Shown here one piece after another: positions 25,547 to 33,631 of a DNA stretch of 64,000 nucleotides (the stretch's first letter is position 1; each line of letters starts with the position of its first letter). The notes under the pieces are model-generated. The model had not been told where the DNA came from. It did no database searches and worked only from the letters and a program-made list of their open reading frames with translations. This DNA comes from Actinomycetes bacterium. Its GTDB lineage: Bacteria; Actinomycetota; Thermoleophilia; Solirubrobacterales; 70-9. Made by a program: the position numbers and the translations under genes. The stretch lies in NCBI GenBank assembly GCA_016861045.1, contig BOKP01000004.1, forward strand, positions 310,001-374,000, in the 5' to 3' direction.

Positions 25547-27917
25547 CCATCGCGATTCGCAGTCGCTCCTCCGGCGTGATCATGTGGTCGAGGTCCTCGG
25601 CCGCCTCGTCGATGTCGATCTGGACCCACTCGACTCGGCCGTCGAACGCGTTGTCGGCAGCGGGGTAGTCGTCGGAGACGGGAGTCCCGCCATCCGAGCC
25701 GACGTCCGCCGTCTCGTCGGCCGAGAAGATCATCGGCTGCGTTGCATCGACCCGGCCCGTGCCCGCCTTGCTTCCGTCGACGTAGAGGGTGACGTCGCCG
25801 CCCTTGCCGAGGCCACCGCCGTCGTAGTCGAACTCGACCCGCACCTGGTGCTCGCCGACCTCGAGGCCGGCATCGCCCGCTACCTTGAACCGCTGAACCC
25901 CGAAGAGGTTGTAGCAGTAGACGGGCACGCCGTCGCGAAGGTAGACCGACCATCCGCCGAACGCCCCGCCCTGAGCGATCAGGACCCCCTCGCCGCCGCC
26001 CTCGGGGACGACGATCTGGGCGGTGATCGAGTGGGACTTGTTCTTGATCTGGATCAGCGAGTTCTCGCTGAGGCGCCCCATGCCGCCGAAGAGGAGCTGC
26101 GACCTTCCGCGCACGAGTTGCGGCCTGCCGGCGAGATCCGGGTTGATCCGCTCGACGCGACGGTCGTCGAGCGGCAGGACGTTGTACTTGACCGCCTCGA
26201 TCAGGAACAGCCTCTGGAGCTCGTGGAGCATGTCGGGGTGCTCGGCCGAGACATCGTGCGCCTGTGTCCAGTCACCGGGCTCGTAGAGCTCCCAGACGTC
26301 GTCGTCGAGCGCGGGCAGCTCGCCGCCGCCCAGATCCCACGGGATCGAGTGGCGGGTGACCGCCGTCCAGCCCTTGTGGTAGATGCCCCGGTTGACGAAC
26401 ATCTCGAAGTACTGCGTCTCGCGGCGCTCGGCCGCATCCGGATCATCGAACGAGTACGCCATGCTCCTGCCGTGGAGGGGCATCTGCTGGACCCCGTTCA
26501 CGAACGACGGTTCCGGCAGGCCCGCCGCCTCGAGCACGGTCGGGGCGATGTCGATCACGTGATGGAACTGCGAGCGGACCTCGCCCTTCGCGGCGATCCC
26601 GCGCGGCCAGTGGACGATCGTTCCGTTGCGGGTTCCGCCCCAATGGGACGCGACCTGCTTCGTCCACTGATATGGCGTGTCCATCGCATGGGCCCAGCCG
26701 ACGGCGTAGTGGTTGTAGGCCTCGGGGGTGCCGAACTTCTCGATCTGCGACGCCATGAACTCGGGCGTCTCGACGTCCAGCGCTCCGTTCAGGGTGAAGT
26801 ACTCGTTGAAGCTGCCATGCAGGGTCCCCTCGGCGGAGGCGCCGTTGTCGCCGACGACGTAGTAGATCAGCGTGTCGTCGAGGATCTCGAGGTCGTCGAG
26901 CAGGTCGATGATGCGGCCGACCTGGTGGTCGGTGTGCTCCATGAAGCCGGCGTAGATCTCCATCTGTCGCGCGAGCACCGGCTTGAGCTCGTCGGGCATC
27001 TCCTCCCATCCCGGGATCTCGTCGGGGCGCGCGGTCAGCTCCGCGTCTTCGGGGATGACTCCGAGCTCCTTCTGGCGGGCGAAGGTCTCCTCGCGAAGAA
27101 CGTCCCAGCCCTGGTCGAACCCGCCCGCGTACTTGGCCGACCATTCCGCGGGGACGTGATGGGGGGCGTGCGTGGCGCCGGGCGCCCAGTAGACGAAGAA
27201 CGGCTTGTCCGGCATCAGCGCCTTCTGCTGGTGGATCCAGGCGATCGTCCGGTCGGTCATGTCCTCGGTGAAGTGGTAGCCCTCCTCGGGGGTGCGATCG
27301 GGCTCGACCGGCGTCGTCCCGGAGTAGATCGCGGGCGCGTACTGGTTGGCCTCGCCGCCGATGAACCCGTAGAAGTGCTCGAATCCGCCGCCCTTGCTCG
27401 GCCAGGCGTCGAACGGGCCCATCGGGCTCGACTCCCAGACGGGCACCTCGTGGCATTTCCCGAACTGCGCCGTCGAGTAGCCGTTGAGCCGCAGCGTCTC
27501 GGCGAGCGGGGCCGCCGTGTTCGGACGCACCGAGTTGTAGCCGGGCGCGGCCGAGGCCATCTCGGCGATCGTGCCCATCCCGACCGAGTGGTGGTTGCGG
27601 CCGGTCAGCAGCGCCTGCCGGGTCGGCGCGCAGAGCGCGGTGGTGTGAAAGCGGTTGTAGCGAAGCCCGCCGGCCGCGAGGCGCTCGGCGACCGGCGTCC
27701 GGCAGGGCCCGCCGAAGGCGCTCGAGGAGCCGAAGCCGGCGTCGTCGAGCAGGATGACCAGCACGTTCGGCGCCCCCTCCGGCGGACGCAACGGGACGAT
27801 CGGCGGGTAGGCGGTGTCCGGGTCCTTGGCGTCATAGGTGGTCAGGCCGACGTGGCCGCGGTCGGGGATCGGCAACACGGAACGCGCGTCGGTGCTGTTG
27901 GGCGGCTCTTGCGTCAT
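25536..27917 (-). CDS. arylsulfatase (type I, formylglycine-dependent)
   Basis: This 793-residue sulfatase has metal ligands D58/D59 in VILLDDAGFG. The formylglycine precursor is C96 in LCAPTRQALLTGR, then NHHSVGMG. The middle contains YWAPGATHAPHH and VVGDNGASAEG, with metal ligands D and N. A C-terminal beta-sandwich-like part follows (about 620-793). The length fits the large actinobacterial arylsulfatases of about 780-790 residues. No signal peptide is present, so it is probably cytoplasmic, releasing sulfate from sulfate esters. The convergent neighbour encodes the FGE that would activate C96. The ATG is at 27917. Confidence 0.95.
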   Translation of the reverse strand: MTQEPPNSTDARSVLPIPDRGHVGLTTYDAKDPDTAYPPIVPLRPPEGAPNVLVILLDDAGFGSSSAFGGPCRTPVAERLAAGGLRYNRFHTTALCAPTRQALLTGRNHHSVGMGTIAEMASAAPGYNSVRPNTAAPLAETLRLNGYSTAQFGKCHEVPVWESSPMGPFDAWPSKGGGFEHFYGFIGGEANQYAPAIYSGTTPVEPDRTPEEGYHFTEDMTDRTIAWIHQQKALMPDKPFFVYWAPGATHAPHHVPAEWSAKYAGGFDQGWDVLREETFARQKELGVIPEDAELTARPDEIPGWEEMPDELKPVLARQMEIYAGFMEHTDHQVGRIIDLLDDLEILDDTLIYYVVGDNGASAEGTLHGSFNEYFTLNGALDVETPEFMASQIEKFGTPEAYNHYAVGWAHAMDTPYQWTKQVASHWGGTRNGTIVHWPRGIAAKGEVRSQFHHVIDIAPTVLEAAGLPEPSFVNGVQQMPLHGRSMAYSFDDPDAAERRETQYFEMFVNRGIYHKGWTAVTRHSIPWDLGGGELPALDDDVWELYEPGDWTQAHDVSAEHPDMLHELQRLFLIEAVKYNVLPLDDRRVERINPDLAGRPQLVRGRSQLLFGGMGRLSENSLIQIKNKSHSITAQIVVPEGGGEGVLIAQGGAFGGWSVYLRDGVPVYCYNLFGVQRFKVAGDAGLEVGEHQVRVEFDYDGGGLGKGGDVTLYVDGSKAGTGRVDATQPMIFSADETADVGSDGGTPVSDDYPAADNAFDGRVEWVQIDIDEAAEDLDHMITPEERLRIAMARQ

Positions 27918-28051
27918 TCATGACTCCTCGAGGTTCGGTGGCCGATCGGTGCTCGCGGTGAGCCTCTCAGCGCGGCAATACAGGTGCGTCATCCGGTTCG
28001 GGTGAACCGTACCCGCGTTGGGATCGAGGCCGGCCCCTCGGGTCTGCGTGG

Positions 28052-28858
28052 TCAACGCGGGCGGTAGTCGTCCTTGGTCCGTTCCGCCAGCTCGAGCGTG
28101 GAGGGGGAGGGGTCGCCGGGCTCGAGGTCGAGGTCGCGTGCGAGCCCGGCGCGCAGTGCGGCGATCACCGCGTCGATCAGCGGGTCGGGCTCCTCCGGCG
28201 ACCGCGGGCGGTCGTCCTCGCCGAGCTCGCGGGCGATGCTGCCCGTTGCGGCGGGGTCCCAGTCGAGCTCGAGCGCCGCGTTGACCGGGCCGAGGACGTC
28301 GTTGATCGCCGCGGCGCCACGGACGACGATCACCGCGCCGACGTGGGCGCCGCCCGCGACGACGCGCTGGCCGATCCCGGCGAGCTTGACCGCGCCGCGG
28401 GCGTTGACGCTGAAGTCGCCGGGGCAGTACTCGCCCGGCGCCGCACCGATGCGGGCATCGATGCCGACCGCGGCCAGAGCGTCCGTGATCAGGCCGGCCA
28501 GCGACGCGAACCGGTCGCGGGTACCCGGGTAGGCGCCCGCCGCGCCCGGCGTCCTGACCGCCCGCGAGAGCGAGACCGTCCCCGGGTGAAAGACGGCGGC
28601 GTGGCCGCCCGCGATCCGCTCGAGCGGCGCGTAGCCGGCGGCGCCGGCGAGTTCGACGGCGCGCCGGTATCCCGGTCGGAGCCGATCGAGCTTGCCGAAG
28701 GCGAGGATCGGCCCGGTTCGGTTGAGGCGCACGGTCGGCGGCAGCTCACCGCGGGCCACCTGGCGCAGCAGCGCCGCCGACACGGCGGTATCCAGGTAGG
28801 GGTCGGCGGCAAACGACGCGCTGATCAGGCTGGTCGGGGCGCCCGCGGCCGCGTTCAA
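28052..28858 (-). CDS. lipoate-protein ligase A-like protein (BPL/LplA/LipB fold)
   Basis: This 268-residue protein resembles lipoate ligases and octanoyltransferases: RIAGGHAAVFHPGTVSLSRA matches the R-(R/A)-x-GG-x-A-VFH substrate loop, and ARGAVKLAGIGQRVV contains the family lysine that contacts the acyl-adenylate. It would attach lipoate or octanoate to E2/GcvH domains, or may have diverged. The only plausible start is TTG at 28856-28858 or a later codon; no ribosome site is seen. The CRP-like box lies 36-51 bases upstream, in the shared region with the Rpf-like gene. Confidence 0.8.
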   Translation of the reverse strand: MNAAAGAPTSLISASFAADPYLDTAVSAALLRQVARGELPPTVRLNRTGPILAFGKLDRLRPGYRRAVELAGAAGYAPLERIAGGHAAVFHPGTVSLSRAVRTPGAAGAYPGTRDRFASLAGLITDALAAVGIDARIGAAPGEYCPGDFSVNARGAVKLAGIGQRVVAGGAHVGAVIVVRGAAAINDVLGPVNAALELDWDPAATGSIARELGEDDRPRSPEEPDPLIDAVIAALRAGLARDLDLEPGDPSPSTLELAERTKDDYRPR

Positions 28859-28893
28859 GCGTCGTGTGGGTTATGTGAGGGAAGCATTGCAAC

Positions 28894-28909
28894 TGTGACG
28901 GGCCTCACA
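28894..28909. promoter_or_regulatory. CRP/GlxR-type palindrome upstream of the Rpf-like gene
   Basis: TGTGACGGGCCTCACA fits the CRP-family consensus TGTGA-N6-TCACA exactly. It lies in the 164-base divergent region between the lipoate-ligase-like gene and the Rpf-like gene, about 120 bases before the latter's ATG. A candidate -10 (ATAGAT, 28911-28916) is directly adjacent, so binding could either repress that promoter or serve another one. In Mycobacterium and Corynebacterium, CRP/GlxR proteins control rpf genes. Confidence 0.65.
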
Positions 28910-29022
28910 CATAGATAGGCGGTGACCCGGGATCGTTCGTCCCGTCAACCGAATCCGGTCGCTGCCGGCCCGATGCCCGCAACCTACTCGCCCGATTCGG
29001 ATCACGCAGATGGATTGGATCG

Positions 29023-29646
29023 ATGCTGCCCAGACAACCACTTGAACCCGCACGCCGCCGCTCCCGCCGCGACGGGATCGCCGTGCTCGCCGCCGCCGCC
29101 ACGCTGGCGATCGGCGGCGCCGGCGCCGCGCTCGCCGCCGCGGGGCCCGACTCCTCCGCCGGACCGGACGAGCCCGCCGCCCACCTCCCCGCGCTCGACC
29201 GCGCCAGCCAGCTCGAGCGCTCGCTGAACGTCGGCATCGCCCGCCTCGGCTACACGAAGCTCTACGAGCAGGCCGACCGCCTCGGCATCGCCCCGAAGCG
29301 CGACCTGGCGCGTACCGAAGCCGGGAAGGTCAGGCTCGCCGATGGTTCCGCGGAGCTTCGCAAGGAGATCGCCGCCGAGCGCCGGAAGCCCGACTACGCC
29401 ACTCCCGAGTCGGTCGGCATCGACCAGTCGACGCTCGACGCGATCGCCGCCTGCGAGTCCGGGGGTGACCCGACCGCGGTCGACGCCTCCGGCACCTACC
29501 GCGGCAAGTACCAGTTCGATCTCCAGACCTGGGCGTCGGTCGGCGGCAGCGGCGACCCCGCCGCCGCCCCCGAGGCCGAGCAGGACTACCGGGCCGCGCT
29601 GCTGATGTCGCGTTCGGGCTCGAGCCCCTGGCCCGTCTGCGGCTGA
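29023..29646 (+). CDS. secreted transglycosylase, resuscitation-promoting-factor-like
   Basis: This 207-residue protein has a basic N-terminus and a hydrophobic segment at 17-40, a probable signal peptide. A charged central part follows, then a C-terminal Rpf-type lysozyme-like domain from about 135 to 207. The catalytic glutamate is E145 in IAACESGGDPTAV, and the domain closes with SPWPVCG. Rpf domains cut glycan strands of peptidoglycan and promote regrowth of dormant actinobacteria. The gene is followed by an HD protein on the same strand. The CRP-type box upstream suggests nutrient-linked control, as for rpfA in mycobacteria. Confidence 0.92.
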   Translation: MLPRQPLEPARRRSRRDGIAVLAAAATLAIGGAGAALAAAGPDSSAGPDEPAAHLPALDRASQLERSLNVGIARLGYTKLYEQADRLGIAPKRDLARTEAGKVRLADGSAELRKEIAAERRKPDYATPESVGIDQSTLDAIAACESGGDPTAVDASGTYRGKYQFDLQTWASVGGSGDPAAAPEAEQDYRAALLMSRSGSSPWPVCG

Positions 29647-29734
29647 ACCCCGGTCGACCGTCCCCGGCCCGGCGCGGGCCGGGGCCAGAGGTCGTGGTCC
29701 GGCGAGAGCCCGACCGCCTGCCAGACTGCCTGCG

Positions 29735-30571
29735 ATGAGTGACGGGCCTCGAACCGATGAGGGCGCCGCCGGATCGCCGCTGGCGGAGCGCATCGATGCC
29801 GTGCGCTTCGGGGTCCCGACCCGGGGCAACCGGCGGCTCGAGCGATTCGTCGAGCGCGCCGCGGCCGATCCGCAGGTCCGCGCCTGGTGGCATCTGCAGC
29901 AGGTCGGCTCCGAGCGGCTCGGGATGTCGGATCACTCGTGGGTCCACATCCAGATCGTCGCCAACATCGCGCTGCGGATGCTGCGGCTCGCGTCCCGCGC
30001 CGGGATCAGCCCGGCGCTGGTCGCCGACCACGGGATGGACGAGCGCGACGCCGAGGTCGTCGTCACCGCCGGCGCGATGCTGCACGACACCGGCATGTCG
30101 ATCCACCGGACCGACCACGAGGCCTTCAGCCTGTTTCTCGCCGAGCCGAAGCTGCGCGAGCTCCTCGACGGCGTCTACTCCGAGCCCGAGCTCACGGTCG
30201 TCGTCTCCGAGGCGCTGCACTGCATCATCGGCCACCGCCGGCGTGGCCATCCCTACACGCTCGAGGCCGGCGTCGTCCGCGTCGCCGACGCGCTCGACAT
30301 GGCCCAGGGCCGCTCGAGGCTGCCGGTCGAGCGCGGCGACATCGGCATCCACTCGCTGTCGGCGGCGGCGATCGACGACGTCACGATCGAGCGCGGCGAG
30401 GACCGGCCGATCAGGGTCGAGATCAAGATGAACAACTCGGCCGGGATCTTCCAGGTCGACGACCTGCTCGCGACGAAGATCCGCGACTCGCCGCTCGAGG
30501 ACCACATCGAGGTGATCGCCACGGTCGAGGGGGAGACGGAGAAGCGCCTCCTCCGCGAGTTCAGGATCTGA
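29735..30571 (+). CDS. HD-domain metal-dependent phosphohydrolase
   Basis: This 278-residue protein carries an HD signature in two parts: H in SDHSWVHIQIV and HD in GAMLHDTGMSIH, with later H in IIGHRRRGHP and D in VVRVADALDM. HD proteins bind two metals and hydrolyse phosphate esters or nucleotides. No output or sensor domain is seen. The C-terminal 80 residues are strand-rich. It starts 88 bases after the Rpf-like gene. Substrate unknown. Confidence 0.85.
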   Translation: MSDGPRTDEGAAGSPLAERIDAVRFGVPTRGNRRLERFVERAAADPQVRAWWHLQQVGSERLGMSDHSWVHIQIVANIALRMLRLASRAGISPALVADHGMDERDAEVVVTAGAMLHDTGMSIHRTDHEAFSLFLAEPKLRELLDGVYSEPELTVVVSEALHCIIGHRRRGHPYTLEAGVVRVADALDMAQGRSRLPVERGDIGIHSLSAAAIDDVTIERGEDRPIRVEIKMNNSAGIFQVDDLLATKIRDSPLEDHIEVIATVEGETEKRLLREFRI

Positions 30572-30590
30572 CGGCGCGGGATCGAGTGGG

Positions 30591-31376
30591 TCAGACGCCG
30601 GTGCCGCCGCGGCCCTCGCCCGCGGCGAAGCGCGCGGCGCCCTCGATGCCGGCGCGGACCGACTCGAGGCCGAGCCGCTTCTCGAGCTCGAGCCCCTCGG
30701 CGAGTGGCAAGGTCGACCCCTCGATCGCCGAGCGGCGATCGGAGAGCATCGTCTCCTGCGGGAATCCGGCGAGGCGATCGGCCAGCTCGAGCGCCCGCTC
30801 GAGGTGGCGGCCGTCGTCGACGACCGCGGTCAGCATGCCCCAGCCGAGTGCCTGCTCGGCGTCGATTATGCGGCCGGTGAGGATCAGGTCGAGGGCGCGC
30901 CCGAGCCCGACGATCCGCGGCAGTCGCAGCGTGCCGCCGTCGATCAGCGGGACTCCCCAGCGACGCTCCGGGTAGCCGAGGCGCGAGCTGCGCCCGGCGA
31001 TCCGCAAATCGCACCAGAGGGCGAGCTCGAGCCCGCCGGCGAGACACCAGCCGCTGATCGCGGCGATCACCGGCTTCGCCGCCGTCAGCCGCGTGAAACC
31101 CATCGGGCCCTCGGGGCGGCCGGCCACCTGCTCGACGACGTCGTCGGAGATCCCCGGCCCGGCCTCCGCCAGCGCCTTCAGGTCGGCCCCGGCACAGAAC
31201 GCCTCCTCGCCGGCCCCGGTCAGGACCATCACCCGCGCCCCGTCGTCGCCCTCGAAGCGGCGCAGCCCGGCGAGCAGCTCGGCCGCCGTCGCGGCATCGA
31301 CGGCGTTGCGGCGCTCCGGCCGGTCGATCGTCAGGATCGCCGTCGTGCCACGGGTCTCGTAGGTGACGAGCGCCAC
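30591..31376 (-). CDS. enoyl-CoA hydratase/isomerase family protein
   Basis: This 261-residue crotonase-fold protein retains both catalytic glutamates of enoyl-CoA hydratases: one in LAGGLELALWCD and one in YPERRWGVPL. The oxyanion-hole strands are FCAGADLKAL and ISGWCLAGG. The IDGGTLRLPRIVG loop is close to the family pattern. It would hydrate trans-2-enoyl-CoA to 3-hydroxyacyl-CoA. Start GTG at 31376. It ends 20 bases after the convergent HD gene stop. It is followed, on the other side, by the M23 peptidase gene in the same direction. Confidence 0.9.
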   Translation of the reverse strand: MALVTYETRGTTAILTIDRPERRNAVDAATAAELLAGLRRFEGDDGARVMVLTGAGEEAFCAGADLKALAEAGPGISDDVVEQVAGRPEGPMGFTRLTAAKPVIAAISGWCLAGGLELALWCDLRIAGRSSRLGYPERRWGVPLIDGGTLRLPRIVGLGRALDLILTGRIIDAEQALGWGMLTAVVDDGRHLERALELADRLAGFPQETMLSDRRSAIEGSTLPLAEGLELEKRLGLESVRAGIEGAARFAAGEGRGGTGV

Positions 31377-31416
31377 TGGGCCGTGATCGTAGCCGCGCGG
31401 CGGCGGTCGGGACCGG

Positions 31417-32037
31417 TCAGCGCGCCGGCTGCCAGCGCCGCAGGAGCGGCAGGGGATCGATCGCCGTTCCGTAGGGCCCGCGGCCGGTGCGGACCTCGAA
31501 GTGGAGGTGGGCGCCGTCGCAGGAGCCGGTGCAGCCGAGCAGGCCGACCCGGTCGCCGGGCTCGAGCCGATCGCCGGCGGCGACCCCGGCGGGGCCGCTC
31601 ATGTGCATGTAGACGTAGGTCCGATCGGCCGTCCGGTCGTAGACGGCGGCCCAGTTGCCGCGGCCGGAGTCGGAGCCGGTCTCGACCACCTCGGTCGTGG
31701 CCGGCGAGAGCACCGGCGTCCCCTCCGGGGCGAACATGTCCTGGCCCTCGTGCGGGCGACCGCGCTCGTTGCCGAAGCCGTTGATCGCGGTCCCGTAGTC
31801 GACCGGGGCGGCAACCGGGTTGACCGATGCCGACGGGGCTGCGTCGCGGCCCGCCTGCAGGCCGATGATCAGCGCCGCGAGATCGGGCGCCGAGACGCCC
31901 TCCCCGCCGCGCCCGCCGCCGCCTCCGCCCGCCGGAGCGGCGGCCAGGGCGCCTGCCGGCAGCAGCAGCGCGAGCGCGGCGACGCCGCGAACGGCGGCAC
32001 GCCGCAACGGGCTCTTGTGTGTCGAAAGGCTTCGCAT
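31417..32037 (-). CDS. secreted M23 (LytM-type) peptidase
   Basis: This 206-residue protein has a signal peptide of about 34 residues (RRAAVRGVAALALLLPAG), a Gly-rich stretch, and a LytM domain. Zinc ligands are H and D in HEGQDMF and H in AHLHFEVRTG. LytM enzymes are peptidoglycan endopeptidases. ATG 32037 starts directly before the signal sequence; an upstream start at 32064 would add nine residues without benefit. A CRP-type palindrome lies about 95 bases upstream, as for the Rpf-like gene 2 kb away, so both wall hydrolases may share control. Confidence 0.88.
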   Translation of the reverse strand: MRSLSTHKSPLRRAAVRGVAALALLLPAGALAAAPAGGGGGGRGGEGVSAPDLAALIIGLQAGRDAAPSASVNPVAAPVDYGTAINGFGNERGRPHEGQDMFAPEGTPVLSPATTEVVETGSDSGRGNWAAVYDRTADRTYVYMHMSGPAGVAAGDRLEPGDRVGLLGCTGSCDGAHLHFEVRTGRGPYGTAIDPLPLLRRWQPAR

Positions 32038-32124
32038 GGGGATCGCCCGGGGCCGCGACGGCACGGTCGGCGGGAGGCCGGGCTCGACGGGATCTACCCG
32101 TGACCCTGCGAATGATTAAGGAAG

Positions 32125-32140
32125 TGTGAGCGGAATCACG
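32125..32140. promoter_or_regulatory. CRP/GlxR-type palindrome upstream of the M23 peptidase gene
   Basis: TGTGAGCGGAATCACG differs from the TGTGA-N6-TCACA consensus only at the last base. It lies about 95 bases upstream of the M23 start on the minus strand. In the direction of the gene it is followed by CACTTCCTTAATCATT, with TTAATC a possible -10. The layout is similar to the site near the Rpf-like gene. Confidence 0.6.
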
Positions 32141-32205
32141 CGCAACCTGTGAGCGCCGCAAGCGCCCTTGCACGTGCCCCGGATCGCAGCCGGGGCCGGC
32201 CCTGC

Positions 32206-32472
32206 CTACGGCTGGCGGACCCGTTCGAGCTGCTCGCGCATGCGCTCCTTGCGGCCCTCGAAGTGCGACTGGATCAGCGTCAGGACGACCGGGAGGATCA
32301 TGAACAGGGCGATCACCCCGAAGCAGAAGAAGGTGACGCTCTTGTCGGTCGTGCGACCGCCCGTGCCGACCCCGTCGGCGGCCATCGCGGTCGGCGCGAG
32401 GGCCAGGACGACGACGGCGATCGCGGCCAGACCCAGCCCGATCAGGGCGCGGTTGCGGCGTGCGGTGGGCAC
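32206..32472 (-). CDS. small two-helix membrane protein, unrecognised
   Basis: This 88-residue protein has a hydrophobic segment at about 8-31 that may be a helix or signal, a short polar loop, and a second helix at about 45-67 (FFCFGVIALFMILPVVLTLI). A charged C-terminus follows (HFEGRKERMREQLERVR). I do not recognise the family. GTG 32472 is chosen because a longer frame would run into uppP on the other strand. The gene is divergent from uppP with about 45 bases between starts. Confidence 0.65.
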   Translation of the reverse strand: MPTARRNRALIGLGLAAIAVVVLALAPTAMAADGVGTGGRTTDKSVTFFCFGVIALFMILPVVLTLIQSHFEGRKERMREQLERVRQP

Positions 32473-32518
32473 GGGCGGCACTCTAGCGGAGGTCCCGATC
32501 CCTAGGATGGCGCGGCCG

Positions 32519-33340
32519 ATGTCGGTCCTGCAAGCAATCGTGCTGGGGCTGGTGCAGGGGCTCACGGAGTTCCTCCCGATCTCCTCCAGCGGCCACCTGC
32601 TGATCGTTCCGGCGTTCGCCGGCTGGGAGGACCCCGGCGCCGCCTTCACGGCCGTCATCCAGCTCGGCACGATGGCGGCGGTCCTGCTCTATTTCCGCCG
32701 CGACCTGATCCAGATCGCCCGCGCCTGGTGGCGGGAGCTCCGGATCCCCTTCGCGGGCCGCAGCACCGATGCCAACCTGGGCTGGTTCATCATCCTCGGC
32801 ACGATCCCGATCGCGATCTTCGGGTTCATCTTCCGCAACCAGATCGAGTCCGGCGCGCGCAGCCTCTACCTGGTCGGGGCGATGCTGATCGGCTTCTCGT
32901 TCGTGATGCTGGCCGCCGAGCGCTACGGCTCCCGCGAGCGGCCGATCGAGGAGATCGACGGCCGCGACGGCGCCTTCATCGGGCTCTGGCAGGCGTTCGC
33001 GCTGATCCCCGGCGTCTCGCGCTCGGGCGCGACGATCTCCGCCGGCCTGTTCCGCAACTTCAACCGCACCGCGGCGGCCCGCTACTCGTTCCTGCTCTCC
33101 GTCCCCGCCGTGGTCCTGAGCGGCCTGTTCGAGCTCAGGGACATCGGCGGCGAGGGCAGCGTCGGGTTCGCTCCGACCGCGATCGCGACCCTGGTCGCGT
33201 TCGCCTCCGGTTACGCGGCGATCGCCTGGCTCCTGCGCTACCTCGCCAACCACTCGCTCAACGTCTTCGTCGCCTACCGGATCCCGCTCGGCATCCTGGT
33301 CATCGCCCTGGCCGCCACGGGGGCGATCACGAGCCCGTAG
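32519..33340 (+). CDS. uppP: undecaprenyl-diphosphatase (UppP/BacA)
   Basis: This 273-residue membrane protein has the two family signatures: EFLPISSSGHLL near the start and LIPGVSRSGATISAG in the middle, each placing catalytic residues in the membrane. About eight membrane helices are expected. It dephosphorylates undecaprenyl diphosphate to recycle the peptidoglycan lipid carrier. ATG 32519 gives the usual start (MSVLQAIVLGLVQG); an in-frame ATG at 32507 would add four residues. The cell-wall hydrolase genes lie just upstream on the other strand. Confidence 0.95.
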   Translation: MSVLQAIVLGLVQGLTEFLPISSSGHLLIVPAFAGWEDPGAAFTAVIQLGTMAAVLLYFRRDLIQIARAWWRELRIPFAGRSTDANLGWFIILGTIPIAIFGFIFRNQIESGARSLYLVGAMLIGFSFVMLAAERYGSRERPIEEIDGRDGAFIGLWQAFALIPGVSRSGATISAGLFRNFNRTAAARYSFLLSVPAVVLSGLFELRDIGGEGSVGFAPTAIATLVAFASGYAAIAWLLRYLANHSLNVFVAYRIPLGILVIALAATGAITSP

Positions 33341-33390
33341 CACCCGACGGAGACAGCGACCCAAGCCCCCGACTGGGCCCAACACACATG

Positions 33391-33538
33391 TCTTCCCGTC
33401 CCGTAACTGCGCGCCGACCGACCGGACCGGACGCGCAGCGGAGGATCCGGTCGGGGTCATCTCTCTTCCCGTCAAGTAGCTGCGCGCCGGCCGACCGAAG
33501 CGGACGGCGAAGCCGGAGCATTCGGTCGGGGTTACATG
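33391..33538. repeat. two degenerate 73-base tandem repeats with internal inverted arms
   Basis: Units begin TCTTCCCGTC at 33391 and at 33464. Each continues with an ACTGCGCGCC- or GCTGCGCGCC-like stretch and ends with CGGTCGGGGT. Each unit contains a hairpin: CCGACCGAA with TTCGGTCGG is a perfect 9-base stem in the second unit, and GACCGACCGGA with TCCGGTCGGGGTC is close in the first. They lie between uppP and the response-regulator gene. They could be terminators of uppP or a small repeat family. No gene occurs from 33341 to 33631. Confidence 0.7.
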
Positions 33539-33631
33539 TGAAAATCCCGTTACCGGGACCGGGATGCGCCGGAGTTGCGCTGCGGCGTCACTACGATGGA
33601 TCGTGGCCGCGCCGATCGGCGGCTGCCTGAG

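Noticed and set aside
28910-29022. Possible c-di-AMP (ydaO) riboswitch upstream of the Rpf-like gene, as in other actinobacteria
   Set aside because: The interval is too short and lacks the conserved core elements I know; only a short CCGAATC/GATTCGG pairing is seen.
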